DNA from: Chitinophagaceae bacterium
GTDB lineage: Bacteria; Bacteroidota; Bacteroidia; Chitinophagales; UBA10324
Direction of reading: 5' to 3'
Assembly (NCBI GenBank): GCA_016717285.1
Contig: JADKFU010000005.1
Location: forward strand, 1,038,501 to 1,102,500
Length of the DNA: 64,000 nucleotides
Shown here: positions 26,212-35,435 of the stretch, one piece after another
How the letters are laid out: each line of letters starts with the position of its first letter
Position numbering within the stretch: position 1 is the first letter of the stretch
The notes under the pieces: generated by a model
What the model was told of the DNA's origin: nothing
Databases searched by the model: none
What the model saw: the letters and a program-made list of their open reading frames with translations, nothing else
Program-made: the position numbers and the translations under genes

Positions 26212-27456
26212 TTATAATTCCATCTTAAAAACTATAAGTCCGCTCATCAGCTTTGGTTCAAACCAGGTGGACTTGGGAGGCATCACTTCATTCATATCGG
26301 AAATGGCGAAGAGTTGTTCCATTGTAACCGGGAAAAGTGAAAACGCTACAGTGGCTTTGCCTCTCAATACAGGCTTTTCCAAAGCTTCAAGTCCTTTAAT
26401 TCCGGGAATAAAATCAATGCGCTTATCGATGCGTGGATCTTTAATTCCTAAAACGGGATCGAGCAGGTTGTTTTGCAGGATAGAAACATCCAGCGATTCC
26501 ACCGCATCATTTGTAAAGGTGCCTTCACGCGCTTTTAACTTGTACCATTTAAAATTCAGATACATGCCAAACCGGTGAGGCTGCGACGGATCATAAGGTG
26601 AACGGTTTGCTTCTTTCACCTCAAATTTTTCACTCACTAATTTCAAAAATTCTTTTTCAGTATGACCGTTCAGGTTTTTGATCACGCGGTTGTAGTCGTA
26701 GATGCGAAGCTGATTGGATGGAAACAGGCAGGTGAGCAGATAGTTGAAATCATTTGATTTCAATTGGTTCAGCTTGTCTGCCATTTGATTTGCATAAATC
26801 GCAGCCGCTGCTGCGCGATGGTGTCCGTCAGCGATATAAGAGCACGGAACATGCTGATTGAAAAGATCTGTGAGCTCATCAATTGTTTTTACATTGTTCA
26901 CTACCCATACTTCCTGGCGCACGCCATATTCATTCACAAAATCATAGGCGGGAAGATGTTCATTGGTGATGAGCGCAATCACCATGTCAATTTCATCAAC
27001 TGGTGTATATGCAAGAAAGACAGGATTTGAATTCAGCAAAGTGCTCTGGATGTGCAGCACATTTTCATTTTCTTTATCAGCACGGGTATGTTCATGCTTT
27101 TTTATTCTTCCTTCATGATAATCTTTGATGTGAAGACAACTGATCAGTCCGGTTTGTGTATGCTCTTGCAAAGACAACCTGTAAACATAAAGGCAGGGTT
27201 GTTCGTCGCGCAGCAGGGTGCCTTCTGCCACCATTTTCTGAAAATAGAGACGCGCGAAATCGAAAAGTTGCTGTTCTGTTTTCGGAGTATCATCCGGAAA
27301 ATTAATTCGCGGCTTTACCACATGCGCAAAAGAATAAGGATTTTTACGTGCTTCTTCTTTCCTGTGCTGATCACTCAGCAGGTTGTTCGGATTCAAAGCT
27401 ACTTTAGCTGCCAGCTCCGGGAGCGGCCTGAAACCTTTAAAGGCTTTTATGATCAC
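26212..27456 (-). CDS. DUF1015 family protein
   Basis: 414 residues, full length for DUF1015. The hallmark ADGHHRAAAA motif is present (about 208-217), together with the N-terminal FKGFRPLPELA and the PPKSTWFEPK C-terminal block. Function is not established biochemically. The family is consistently linked to serine biosynthesis genes in Bacteroidota and other phyla. Here it lies one base after the serA stop codon, so it is almost certainly co-translated with it. Cytoplasmic, no membrane segments. Confidence 0.88.
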   Translation of the reverse strand: MIIKAFKGFRPLPELAAKVALNPNNLLSDQHRKEEARKNPYSFAHVVKPRINFPDDTPKTEQQLFDFARLYFQKMVAEGTLLRDEQPCLYVYRLSLQEHTQTGLISCLHIKDYHEGRIKKHEHTRADKENENVLHIQSTLLNSNPVFLAYTPVDEIDMVIALITNEHLPAYDFVNEYGVRQEVWVVNNVKTIDELTDLFNQHVPCSYIADGHHRAAAAAIYANQMADKLNQLKSNDFNYLLTCLFPSNQLRIYDYNRVIKNLNGHTEKEFLKLVSEKFEVKEANRSPYDPSQPHRFGMYLNFKWYKLKAREGTFTNDAVESLDVSILQNNLLDPVLGIKDPRIDKRIDFIPGIKGLEALEKPVLRGKATVAFSLFPVTMEQLFAISDMNEVMPPKSTWFEPKLMSGLIVFKMEL

Positions 27457-27457
27457 G

Positions 27458-28426
27458 CTATGATGATTTTCCGGATGATTCCCATTGGGAAAAATTCAAA
27501 ATGATATCCACTACTTCTTTGCCAATGCGATCTTGTGCTTCCTGAGTGGAAGCACCGATGTGTGGCGTAACAGAAACACGGGGATGTTGCAGCAATGCAA
27601 TGTTATTGGTTGGCTCTTCTTCATACACATCTATGCCGGCATAAGCGACTTTCCCTGAATTTAATGCTTCCAGTAATTCCGTTTCTTTAATCGCGCCGCC
27701 TCTTGCACAGTTTATGATACCGACACCATTTTTCATCATTGCAAACTCTTCCATTGAAAGCACTTGCGCTGAACCAGCACTGTGAATAGTGATGAAATCG
27801 CTGTTGCGAAGCACTTCTTCTTTGGATGATGGCTTCAACGGAACAGTCACTTTCATATCATTCATCAACTGCAATTCAAGGTTCCAGTCGCGCGGAAATA
27901 AATCATAGGCAAGCACCTTCATGCCACAACCCACCGCAATTTTTGCAGTGGCTTGTCCGATATTTCCAAACCCGATGAAGCCGATGGTTTTTCCTTTCAG
28001 TTCACTTCCTTTCGAAAATTTTTCTTTGAGTATTTTAAAATTTGTTGCGCCATTCAGGGCCATTTCACGGTTTGATTCGGGAAGAAAACGTACCAGTCCG
28101 AATAAATGGGCAAATACAAGTTCTGCTACAGATTGAGAAGAAGCAAGTGGTGTATTTTTAACGGTGATACCTTTTGATTGCGCATAGTCCACATCAATAT
28201 TATCGAGCCCTACACCTCCACGAATGATAAGTTTCATTCTGGTAATTACATCAATCAACGGTTGGCGTACTTTAGTCGCGCTGCGGACAGTGAGTGCATC
28301 AAATTCATTAATACGCGCCGCTAATTCATCTTGTGGAATTTTGGTAGTGTGTACCTCAAAACCTGCTTTTTCAAGTGCTTCTTTTGCCGATGGTTCCATG
28401 CCATCGTTGGCAAGAATTTTAATCAT
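27458..28426 (-). CDS. serA: D-3-phosphoglycerate dehydrogenase
   Basis: Catalyses the first step of serine biosynthesis, NAD-dependent oxidation of 3-phosphoglycerate. 322 residues, the short form without C-terminal ACT or ASB regulatory domains. The Rossmann motif is GFGNIGQATAK (about 150). The catalytic Arg is in NCARGG (about 235), Glu in VYEEEPT, and His in VTPHIGAST (about 285). All active-site residues are present. The lack of an ACT domain implies no classical serine feedback. It belongs to the operon serC-crp-serA-DUF1015, with an 86-base gap upstream where an extra promoter could lie. Confidence 0.92.
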   Translation of the reverse strand: MIKILANDGMEPSAKEALEKAGFEVHTTKIPQDELAARINEFDALTVRSATKVRQPLIDVITRMKLIIRGGVGLDNIDVDYAQSKGITVKNTPLASSQSVAELVFAHLFGLVRFLPESNREMALNGATNFKILKEKFSKGSELKGKTIGFIGFGNIGQATAKIAVGCGMKVLAYDLFPRDWNLELQLMNDMKVTVPLKPSSKEEVLRNSDFITIHSAGSAQVLSMEEFAMMKNGVGIINCARGGAIKETELLEALNSGKVAYAGIDVYEEEPTNNIALLQHPRVSVTPHIGASTQEAQDRIGKEVVDIILNFSQWESSGKSS

Positions 28427-28512
28427 TCCGTTTCATTTTTCGTCAGTTGCGAAAATAGCCAAAGGATTATGTTTTTTGTATGAAATAATTCTAAAGTCAG
28501 AAGACGGAAGCG

Positions 28513-29235
28513 TTATGGAAGGAGGATATTCCTGAATCCTTTCAATAATTTCTCCAGCTCTTTTTCTTTTTTGATGGAGATATATTTTCCTGCCAGCACG
28601 AGCACATTCTCTTTTTTAAATTGTGAGAAGGTCCTGATGACTTCTTCCAAAGATGCACCAATGATATCAGCATAATCCTGCCTGGATAATTTTACGGCCA
28701 GCACTTTAATTCCGTTTCGTGTTTTGGTACCGTAAATCTCTTGCACGGTAAGCAGTGCATCTGCCAGTTTTTGCTTTACAGTCATCTGCGAAAGTGAGCG
28801 GAGTTTATATTCCGCGCGGCGCAGTTCAGCAGCGTAGAACATCAGCAAGTTGATGGCAAGGGCAGGGTTCTGTTCCAAGGCTCCTAAAAAATCAACTGTT
28901 TTAACAAAACAAATAGTGCAATCTTCCATTGCGCTGGCACTGATAGGATAAATCATAGGATAACCTAATCCACGATGTCCGAGTATATCTCCGCTTTTTG
29001 CAAGACGTACAATCTGCGAACGCTGACCAGGGCCTGTGTTATACACTTTAACTTTTCCGGAATAGATGAAATAGATTCCTGAAACGGGTTCACCTTCTGT
29101 AAAAATTACAGTGCCTGACTTATAAAGCTGAATCGTTTTATTGACCGCCAGTTTTTCTTTCCATTCACTTATCACAAACCGGTTTACGAAACAATCTTTA
29201 GAATCGCAGGTGGTACAAATAGGATCGGCTTGCAT
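28513..29235 (-). CDS. Crp/Fnr-family regulator with N-terminal cysteine cluster
   Basis: 240 residues: cyclic-nucleotide-binding-like beta-barrel (about 30-140), dimerisation helix, and a winged helix (about 165-225) with recognition-helix text SRQDYADIIGASLEEVIRTFSQF. The first 16 residues contain Cys in a CX2CX4C spacing (CTTCDSKDC), reminiscent of FNR-type sensor cysteines, although a fourth ligand is not obvious. The gene lies between serC (35 bases upstream) and serA, on the same strand. It may therefore regulate, or simply be transcribed with, serine synthesis genes. Redox sensing is inference only. Confidence 0.85.
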   Translation of the reverse strand: MQADPICTTCDSKDCFVNRFVISEWKEKLAVNKTIQLYKSGTVIFTEGEPVSGIYFIYSGKVKVYNTGPGQRSQIVRLAKSGDILGHRGLGYPMIYPISASAMEDCTICFVKTVDFLGALEQNPALAINLLMFYAAELRRAEYKLRSLSQMTVKQKLADALLTVQEIYGTKTRNGIKVLAVKLSRQDYADIIGASLEEVIRTFSQFKKENVLVLAGKYISIKKEKELEKLLKGFRNILLP

Positions 29236-29270
29236 AAAAAATAAAGTGAAACGATGAACTGGAGCACCAA

Positions 29271-30347
29271 CTACTTTTTCATATGTGTAGCTTCAAACTC
29301 CTGCATTATGCTGATAAGTTTAGCAACGCCTTCATCCGGCATGGCATTATAAATAGATGCCCTGAAACCACCTACTGAACGATGTCCTTTGATGCCGATA
29401 CATCCATTTTCTTTGGCAAACTGACCAAAAGTTTCTTCGAGTGATGTATCGGTCATGATCCAGGTCACATTCATCAGCGAACGGTCTTCAGCGGCTACAT
29501 TGCCTTCAAAAAGGGAGTTCCTTTCAATTTCCGAATACAGTAATGCTGCCTTAGCCTGGTTGCGTTTTTCCATCACCGCAATACCACCGTTCTCTTTTAA
29601 CCAGCGAAGTGTAAGCATGCATACGTAAAGTGCAAAAGTGCTCGGTGTATTATGCAATGAATTGTCCTTGATATGCGAACGGTAATCGAGCATGGTTGGA
29701 ATCGGGCGACTTACTTTTCCAAGCAGACTTTCTTTCATTATCACCAGTGTTGCTCCGGAAGTGCCCAGATTTTTTTGTGCACCGGCATAGATCATGTCAA
29801 ATTTATTCCAATCCAACACCCTTGAAAAAATATCAGAACTCATATCCCCGATCAAAGGAACAGGTGAGTCAGGAATCAATTTCATTTGACTGCCATGAAT
29901 GGTTTCGTTGGTCGTGATATGAAAATATTTCGAATCGGAAGGAACAGTAAATCCCTTCGGTATGTAAGTGTAATTTTTATCGGAGGAAGAGGCAACCACA
30001 TTCACATTGCCAAAGAGTTTTGCTTCTTTAATCGCTTTTTTCGACCAAGAACCAATTTCCATATACGTTGCAGTTTCATTCGTGTCGAGCATATTGAACG
30101 GAATGGTACAAAACTGCATGGTTGCACCGCCCTGCAAAAAGAGGATTTTATATTCATCTCCAATTCCAGTAAGATCCCGCACTAATTGCTGCGCTTCCTC
30201 CAATACGGCCGTAAATTCTTTGCTACGGTGTGAGATTTCAATAAGTGATAATCCGATATGATCCAGTTCAATAACCGCTTTGGAGGCCTGTTCGAAAACA
30301 GATGGAGGGAGAATAGCTGGTCCTGAATAAAAGTTGTATTTCTTCAT
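29271..30347 (-). CDS. serC: Phosphoserine aminotransferase
   Basis: PLP enzyme converting 3-phosphohydroxypyruvate and glutamate to phosphoserine. 358 residues, full length. The PLP lysine is in YAGAQKNLGTSG (about 196). The N-terminal NFYSGPAILPPSVFEQ (NFxxGPA motif) and the phosphate-binding GGATMQF are present, as is the C-terminal GHRSVGGFRASIYNA. First gene of the operon that continues with crp, serA, DUF1015 and the HELIH protein. The phosphatase step (serB) is not in the window. Confidence 0.93.
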   Translation of the reverse strand: MKKYNFYSGPAILPPSVFEQASKAVIELDHIGLSLIEISHRSKEFTAVLEEAQQLVRDLTGIGDEYKILFLQGGATMQFCTIPFNMLDTNETATYMEIGSWSKKAIKEAKLFGNVNVVASSSDKNYTYIPKGFTVPSDSKYFHITTNETIHGSQMKLIPDSPVPLIGDMSSDIFSRVLDWNKFDMIYAGAQKNLGTSGATLVIMKESLLGKVSRPIPTMLDYRSHIKDNSLHNTPSTFALYVCMLTLRWLKENGGIAVMEKRNQAKAALLYSEIERNSLFEGNVAAEDRSLMNVTWIMTDTSLEETFGQFAKENGCIGIKGHRSVGGFRASIYNAMPDEGVAKLISIMQEFEATHMKK

Positions 30348-30626
30348 GCGTAGGTTGTTAAAAGAAGGCGCAAAGCTAAAGAATTTTCGATCTAACAGGA
30401 ATTGTGAATCAATAATACTATTAGAATAAAGCAGGAAGTTGCTGATTTAAAATTTTACAAGTTATCCAACGACTATTCACTGATGAATTTTACAGAATAA
30501 TATGCAAAATCATCGAATGACTGATTTAAATTGAACTACCCTTCGGCAAACTCAGGGCGTTCCATCAAATCAACTTCAACCAATTGAACATCACACCTGA
30601 CTCAAGAATGATATTTTTGCCTCACT

Positions 30627-31523
30627 TTGGAAACTGCATTATCACGACCATTGATCTCACGAGCTGCCCGTCATATGCTGGCAGCCACATTGTGGTTCAG
30701 CATTATGAATGTATTTATTCGTAAAGTCAATCACCTTCCGGAAATGGAAGTTGTATTCTTCAGGTGCCTTACACCAATGCTTTGGTGTTTTATCAGTCTG
30801 CACCAAAAACAAATTCACTGGATGGGCAGTAACAGAAAATTATTGTTGTTGCGTGGCTTGTTTGGTACTGTCTCCCTGTACGCGTTTATCATGACGATTC
30901 ACCACATGCCGTTGGGTACAGCAGTCACCATTCAATACCTGTCGCCGGTTTTTACAACCATTGCAGCCATCTTTATTTTGAAAGAACACGTAAAATGGAT
31001 GCAATGGTTATTCTTTTTAGTTTCATTTTCAGGCATTGCATTGATCAAAGGCATTGATGAAAGGGTATCCATGTTTTATCTTTTTGTGGGAATTTTTTCT
31101 GCCATTTTTTCTGCGCTGGCTTATAACATGGTACGTAGTCTGAAGCAACGTGAACATCCATTGGTGGTGGTGCTGCATTTCCAGATTTTTGGCGTGGTGG
31201 CAGGATTTATCTTCATGCTCTTTAACTGGCAAACTCCGCAGGGACTTGACTGGCTGTACCTTTTGCTGATTGGCGTTTGTACACAACTCGGTCAGGTCAA
31301 CCTTACGCAGGCCTTGCAAAAAGAAAAAATTTCCAGCATTTCCATGCTCAATTATCTTGGTATTTTGTATGCACTCTTTTTTGGCTATATGTTTTTTGGT
31401 GAAACGTATGGATGGGTTTCCCTTGCCGGCATGATACTGGTGATTGCAGGCGTTCTGACCAGTGTGATTTTTAATACTCCAATAAAACAGAAGGTGGAGC
31501 TAAAGAACTATGCAAATCCTTAA
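30627..31523 (+). CDS. EamA-family (DMT) transporter
   Basis: 298 residues with ten predicted transmembrane helices arranged as two EamA repeats (about 15-140 and 155-285). The first repeat ends in the typical PLGTAVTIQYLSPVFTTI, the second in SISMLNYLGILYALFFG. Probably exports or imports a small metabolite across the inner membrane; family members range widely in substrate. The first in-frame start is TTG at 30627; an ATG at 30675 (MLAATLWF) is a likely alternative that still leaves all helices. Monocistronic, convergent with the radical SAM gene. Confidence 0.82.
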   Translation: METALSRPLISRAARHMLAATLWFSIMNVFIRKVNHLPEMEVVFFRCLTPMLWCFISLHQKQIHWMGSNRKLLLLRGLFGTVSLYAFIMTIHHMPLGTAVTIQYLSPVFTTIAAIFILKEHVKWMQWLFFLVSFSGIALIKGIDERVSMFYLFVGIFSAIFSALAYNMVRSLKQREHPLVVVLHFQIFGVVAGFIFMLFNWQTPQGLDWLYLLLIGVCTQLGQVNLTQALQKEKISSISMLNYLGILYALFFGYMFFGETYGWVSLAGMILVIAGVLTSVIFNTPIKQKVELKNYANP

Positions 31524-31526
31524 TGA

Positions 31527-32414
31527 TCAGGAAAGGTGATTCTTGATTCCGAATGCTGCACACAATGTGTTTGTTTTTTTACTGAACGCTTCACGATAGT
31601 ATGCAGGCAATTGTGTACCGTCAGCAAAGAGCCTTTCATATTTCTCCATCAAATGAGGATAGTGCTTTTCTATCGCACGAAATACAAGTGTTTTACTGTC
31701 GGAAGGGGTATTGCCGAACAGCGTGATTGTTGCAGGAAAAATATATTTTATTCCTAAGTTGCTAAACGTTGAGAACATCAATTCAAGGTGTTCTGTAGTA
31801 TCTGAAATATAAGGAAGCAAAGGCATCAGGCTTACTCCACTTGCAAGGCCTGCATTCAGAATTGCCTGTAATGTGTGAAGACGGAGAGAAGGTGGAGTGG
31901 CGCCGGGTTCAAAAATTCCTGCAACATGATCATCAATGGTGGAAAAGGAAAACGTGATGAATACTTTATGAGATAATTTTTCTTCGAGATCGGCAGGCAG
32001 CAACGCATTTTCGCCAATAGCTTTTAACAGATCAAGATCGCGCAATACAAGATCAGATTTTGTAATTACATGCAAAGGGAACCGGTATTGCAGGATCAGT
32101 TCAAGAATGCCACGTGTGAGTTTAGTTTCTTTTTCAAATTGCAGGTAAGGATCTGTTGCAGATGAAAGTACAATAATACCATGCTGATTTTTCTTCGAAC
32201 GGTTTTGCAATTGTTTTTCCAGCACTTCCAGCGCATTGCTTTTAATGGACAACTTTTCTTCCATGTGAATGCCGTATTTGCTTCCGCGGATATAGCAATA
32301 CAGGCAATTGAAAGAACAACCACTATATGGGTTAATAGTATAATCATCCAAAAACCAACTGTCGCGGCGTTTGGTTTTATTCAACATGGTTTTAACCTGT
32401 ATATCGTGTAGCAT
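31527..32414 (-). CDS. SplB-like radical SAM protein
   Basis: 295-residue radical SAM enzyme. The [4Fe-4S] cluster motif CX3CX2C is CSFNCLYC (Cys33, 37, 40), preceded by NPYSG, typical of the SPL/Rv2578c-like subgroup. A conserved SSATDPYLQFE segment follows. Members are annotated as spore photoproduct lyase-like or DNA repair photolyase-like proteins, but in non-spore-formers the reaction is unknown. Start taken at ATG 32414. A 38-codon frame ends six bases upstream and may be translated with it. Confidence 0.85.
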   Translation of the reverse strand: MLHDIQVKTMLNKTKRRDSWFLDDYTINPYSGCSFNCLYCYIRGSKYGIHMEEKLSIKSNALEVLEKQLQNRSKKNQHGIIVLSSATDPYLQFEKETKLTRGILELILQYRFPLHVITKSDLVLRDLDLLKAIGENALLPADLEEKLSHKVFITFSFSTIDDHVAGIFEPGATPPSLRLHTLQAILNAGLASGVSLMPLLPYISDTTEHLELMFSTFSNLGIKYIFPATITLFGNTPSDSKTLVFRAIEKHYPHLMEKYERLFADGTQLPAYYREAFSKKTNTLCAAFGIKNHLS

Positions 32415-32420
32415 ATTCGC

Positions 32421-32537
32421 TTACGCGTCCAAACCCAATTCTGATTTTGTTTTGAACCATTGTTTTATTGCTGCATTGTTTTCCAGTTCATTTTGATATT
32501 GCTGAATAATATCCAGATGAAACTTCATTCGTCCCAT
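32421..32537 (-). CDS. Possible 38-residue protein upstream of the radical SAM gene
   Basis: Open from ATG at 32535-32537 to TAA at 32421-32423, giving MGRMKFHLDIIQQYQN and ending KSELGLDA. It is amphipathic and helical in character with acidic/basic balance, unlike random intergenic translation. It ends six bases before the SplB-like start. Supporting points are the tight spacing and peptide-like composition. There is no family match I can name. The N-terminal Met-Gly-Arg could also be preceded by the simple AATTCTCA repeats, which overlap its leader. Confidence 0.4.
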   Translation of the reverse strand: MGRMKFHLDIIQQYQNELENNAAIKQWFKTKSELGLDA

Positions 32538-32549
32538 AATTCCTAATTC

Positions 32550-33425
32550 TCAATTCTCCACCAACAATTCCAACGCCGCCCTTATCAGCCGGTCCACTGC
32601 TTTATGCGAATCACTGCTGAATTTTTTTTGCATCCTGTTCGCGACAATGGCATTTAGGGAAACAGCCTGGTGACCGAGCAGTCGCGACATGCCATAGATG
32701 GCAGATGTTTCCATTTCGAAATTGGTGATGCGATGACCGGAAAAGGTGAATGAAGATAAGTGATCAATCAAATCGGGGAATGCCGGTTCAGCACGTAACA
32801 TTCTTCCCTGCGGACCATAAAATCCCGGGCAGGTTACGGTAATTCCTTTGTGGGTAATTCCCTGGAATTTAGAAATCAATGATGATGATCCTCCCGCAAC
32901 ATAGGGAATGAAAGCGATGTGATTATCCTGCACATGATTTAAAAAGCCAAGCAATAATTCTTTCTCAAATGGCGGATGCTCCAGGTGATAAAAATTAAGG
33001 AGGTTGTCCATTCCGATGGCAAATTCAGATGCCACAAAACTGTCGATCTCAATGTCAGCCTGTAAAGCGCCGGAAGTTCCTATCCGAATGATGTTCATGG
33101 GCGTGAGGTTTTCTTTGATCTTGCGTGTTTGCAGATCAATATTCACCAATGCATCCAGCTCTGTCACTACAATATCAATATTATCGGTACCAATTCCTGT
33201 TGAAATTACAGACATCCTATTGTTACCGATGAATCCCGTATGGGTGACAAATTCACGATGCTGCCTGGTTATTTCCACACGGTCAAAATATTTTGAAACC
33301 TCTTTAACCCTGTGTGGATCACCCACTGTAATAACGGTGTTAGCAATCTCTTCCGGTAAAAGATCAAGATGATAAATGGCGCCACGCGCATTAAGTATTA
33401 ATTCGGATTCGGGTATAGTTGTCAT
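32550..33425 (-). CDS. Nucleoside phosphorylase (uridine phosphorylase-like)
   Basis: 291-residue cytoplasmic enzyme of the NP-I phosphorylase family, catalysing phosphorolysis of a nucleoside to base and ribose-1-phosphate. Motifs: GDPHRV (phosphate binding, about 35), RIGTSGALQ (about 112), and the nucleoside-binding FEMETSAIYGM (about 235). The sequence is closest in feel to the uridine phosphorylases of Bacteroidota. Its start is 55 bases from the divergent usp start, and both promoters must share that short region. Full length. Confidence 0.85.
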   Translation of the reverse strand: MTTIPESELILNARGAIYHLDLLPEEIANTVITVGDPHRVKEVSKYFDRVEITRQHREFVTHTGFIGNNRMSVISTGIGTDNIDIVVTELDALVNIDLQTRKIKENLTPMNIIRIGTSGALQADIEIDSFVASEFAIGMDNLLNFYHLEHPPFEKELLLGFLNHVQDNHIAFIPYVAGGSSSLISKFQGITHKGITVTCPGFYGPQGRMLRAEPAFPDLIDHLSSFTFSGHRITNFEMETSAIYGMSRLLGHQAVSLNAIVANRMQKKFSSDSHKAVDRLIRAALELLVEN

Positions 33426-33448
33426 ATTGAAGGCAGTTGTTACATTTG
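33418..33448 (+). promoter_or_regulatory. Bacteroidota-type promoter for the usp gene
   Basis: TACATTTG (33441-33448) matches the -7 consensus TAnnTTTG exactly. GTTG (33418-33421) stands 19 bases upstream as a -33 element. Transcription would start near 33454, about 26 bases before the ATG at 33480. Confidence 0.6.
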
Positions 33449-33479
33449 CGAATCTAAATGTAATTCATCCCAAATAATT

Positions 33480-34358
33480 ATGAGCGAGCAAAACCATTCA
33501 CCTGTGGTTATCAATAAAATCCTTGTACCGACTGACTTTTCTGCCATCTCCTTGCTGGCACTTGAATATGCGGGATTGATTGCCAGTAAGACGAATGCAA
33601 CGATCATATTACTGCATGTTTTCGAATCGTATATGCAGAATACCATGCTTCATGCCACAGTTGATTTCAACAATATCATGGAAAAGGGAATTGAAGAGAA
33701 GATGCATGAAATTGTTGGAATGGACCAACAGCTCAATGGTGTTCGTGTTGAAACAAGAGTGGCACATGGAAAAATACATGTAGAAATCGAGCAGATCGTA
33801 AAACAAGATGGAATTTCATTGATCGTAATGGGAACACATGGTGTTTCAGGGGTAACCAACATCGGAAAGTTTATGGTGGGTTCCAATGCTTACAGAACCA
33901 TGCAGAATGCAACGTGCCCTATTATTACACTTAGAAATGAACCCTCGAAAAAAAGTTTTAAAAACATTGTGCTACCTATTGACAGCAGCGCAAAGTCGAC
34001 CATGAAACTGGATATTGCTATTGCCTGGGCCAAATTATTCGGCAGCACGATTCATTTATTGGCAGTGACTGCCTTCTTTGAGGAGTTTGTGGTGGATGCG
34101 AAAGCAGTAGACAGAAAAGTACATCAGGTAGAAGAGTTGTTGGTAAAGGAAGGGATACCTTATACAGCTCATATCATCAGAAATCAATCGCCTTCACTCT
34201 CCGTTTTGCACCATGCAGAAAAAATGAATGCCGACCTGATCATGATCGTGTCCGGTCAGGAATCACAATTGGGTGAAATGTTATTTGGATCTATTTCCCG
34301 CGCCGTGGTTTCAGATTCACCTATTCCGGTACTTAGTATTCATATCAACAAAAATTGA
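33480..34358 (+). CDS. Universal stress protein, tandem Usp domains
   Basis: 292 residues with two Usp domains (about 10-155 and 160-290). The first has the ATP-binding style motif GTHGVSG with downstream GSNAYR (GX2GX9G(S/T)). The second carries a variant, SGQESQLGEMLFGS, close to the nucleotide-binding pattern but less canonical. Cytoplasmic. Such proteins help adapt to stress, though the mechanism varies. Divergent from the nucleoside phosphorylase gene, with a clear TAnnTTTG promoter in between. Confidence 0.9.
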   Translation: MSEQNHSPVVINKILVPTDFSAISLLALEYAGLIASKTNATIILLHVFESYMQNTMLHATVDFNNIMEKGIEEKMHEIVGMDQQLNGVRVETRVAHGKIHVEIEQIVKQDGISLIVMGTHGVSGVTNIGKFMVGSNAYRTMQNATCPIITLRNEPSKKSFKNIVLPIDSSAKSTMKLDIAIAWAKLFGSTIHLLAVTAFFEEFVVDAKAVDRKVHQVEELLVKEGIPYTAHIIRNQSPSLSVLHHAEKMNADLIMIVSGQESQLGEMLFGSISRAVVSDSPIPVLSIHINKN

Positions 34359-34486
34359 AGAGTCCGGCTCATTATTGCCAGGGGTTAAATTGTTAAATGG
34401 CCAAATGGTTGCAGCTAAACCGAAGAACAAGCTGATGATTGCTCAGTTTCTGGTTATTAAATGGTCTGCACCAGTGATTTTCCATC

Positions 34487-34515
34487 ATTGCTTTTTCATT
34501 TCAACGCTATCTTTG
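34487..34515 (+). promoter_or_regulatory. Promoter for the ABC-2 exporter operon
   Basis: TATCTTTG (34508-34515) is a perfect TAnnTTTG match. ATTG (34487-34490) is a weak -33 element with 17-base spacing. The ATG of the ATPase gene follows at 34531. Confidence 0.55.
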
Positions 34516-34530
34516 AGCAGATTTTAAACA

Positions 34531-35301
34531 ATGAGCACCAGCAACAAAGTCATCATTTCGGTTAAAGACCTTGTAAAGGACTACGGAACTTTCCGTGCAG
34601 TGGATGGAATTAGTTTTGAAGTATATGAGGGCGAAATATTCGGTTTACTAGGACCTAACGGTGCCGGCAAAACCACCACGCTGGAGATCATGGAAACATT
34701 GCGTGAAAAAACCTCCGGCAATGTTTCAATAGATGGTTTGTCGGTAGATAAAGATCAGAATGAGATCAAGCAAATCATTGGTGTACAACTGCAGGCAGCA
34801 GGATACTATCCAAATCTGAATCTGTTGGAATTACTGGAATTGTTTTCCGGTCTTTACAATGTAAAAGTTGATGCACCTGGGATGCTATCAATGGTGGGTT
34901 TGGAAGAGAAAGCAAAAAGCAGGTACAAAGAATTAAGCGGTGGTCAGAAACAGCGCTTCTCTATTTCCACCACGCTCATCAATCAGCCTAAGATTATTTT
35001 TTTGGATGAACCCACTACAGGACTTGATCCGCAGGCACGCAGAAATCTCTGGGACCTTATTCGGGAAGTGCGCAGTAAAGGAACTACTATAGTGATTACT
35101 ACGCATTATATGGATGAAGCCGAACAACTCTGCGAACGTGTTGCACTCATTGACAGCGGCCGTATCAATGCCTTGAATACGCCTGATCACCTGATCGATG
35201 AATTGGTGGCTTCCGGTTTTGAACGAAAGAAAGAAGTGAAGAAAGCAAACCTTGAAGATGTGTTTTTACGATTGACGGGAAAGGAATGGCGGGATGAGTA
35301 A
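34531..35301 (+). CDS. ABC-2-type exporter ATP-binding protein
   Basis: 256-residue ATPase. Walker A is GPNGAGKTT (41-49), the Q-loop lies in GVQLQAAGYYP, the signature is LSGGQKQR, Walker B runs into LDEPTTGLDPQ, and the H-loop is TTHYMDE. The C-terminus carries the extra NLEDVFLRLTG segment of DrrA/CcmA-like exporters. It pairs with the permease encoded 134 bases downstream, the intervening bases being a repeat-rich leader. The exporter's substrate (lipid, drug or polysaccharide) cannot be read. Confidence 0.92.
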   Translation: MSTSNKVIISVKDLVKDYGTFRAVDGISFEVYEGEIFGLLGPNGAGKTTTLEIMETLREKTSGNVSIDGLSVDKDQNEIKQIIGVQLQAAGYYPNLNLLELLELFSGLYNVKVDAPGMLSMVGLEEKAKSRYKELSGGQKQRFSISTTLINQPKIIFLDEPTTGLDPQARRNLWDLIREVRSKGTTIVITTHYMDEAEQLCERVALIDSGRINALNTPDHLIDELVASGFERKKEVKKANLEDVFLRLTGKEWRDE

Positions 35302-35302
35302 A

Positions 35303-35435
35303 GGAATTAGGAATTAGGAATTAAATTGGGACAAATAAGGTAGGATTTTCTAACAAGACTAAAGACTAACGACTAACGACTAAGGACTAACGACTAAGGA
35401 AACAACATAAACAATCTAAACCCTTAAACTCTTCA
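35303..35435 (+). repeat. Composite intergenic leader repeat, copy A
   Basis: Order: AATTAGGA-type octamers (about 35305-35325), AGGATTTTCTAACAA, six GACTAAA/C/G heptamers (35357-35398), then AACAATCTAAACCC directly before the ATG at 35436. The same order of modules occurs at 59277-59409 in front of an unrelated Nudix gene, so the block has been duplicated as a unit. Confidence 0.8.

Noticed and set aside
32100..32350. Frames overlapping the radical SAM gene in other phases
   Set aside because: Shadow frames with poor composition; the radical SAM frame has the CX3CX2C motif and full length.
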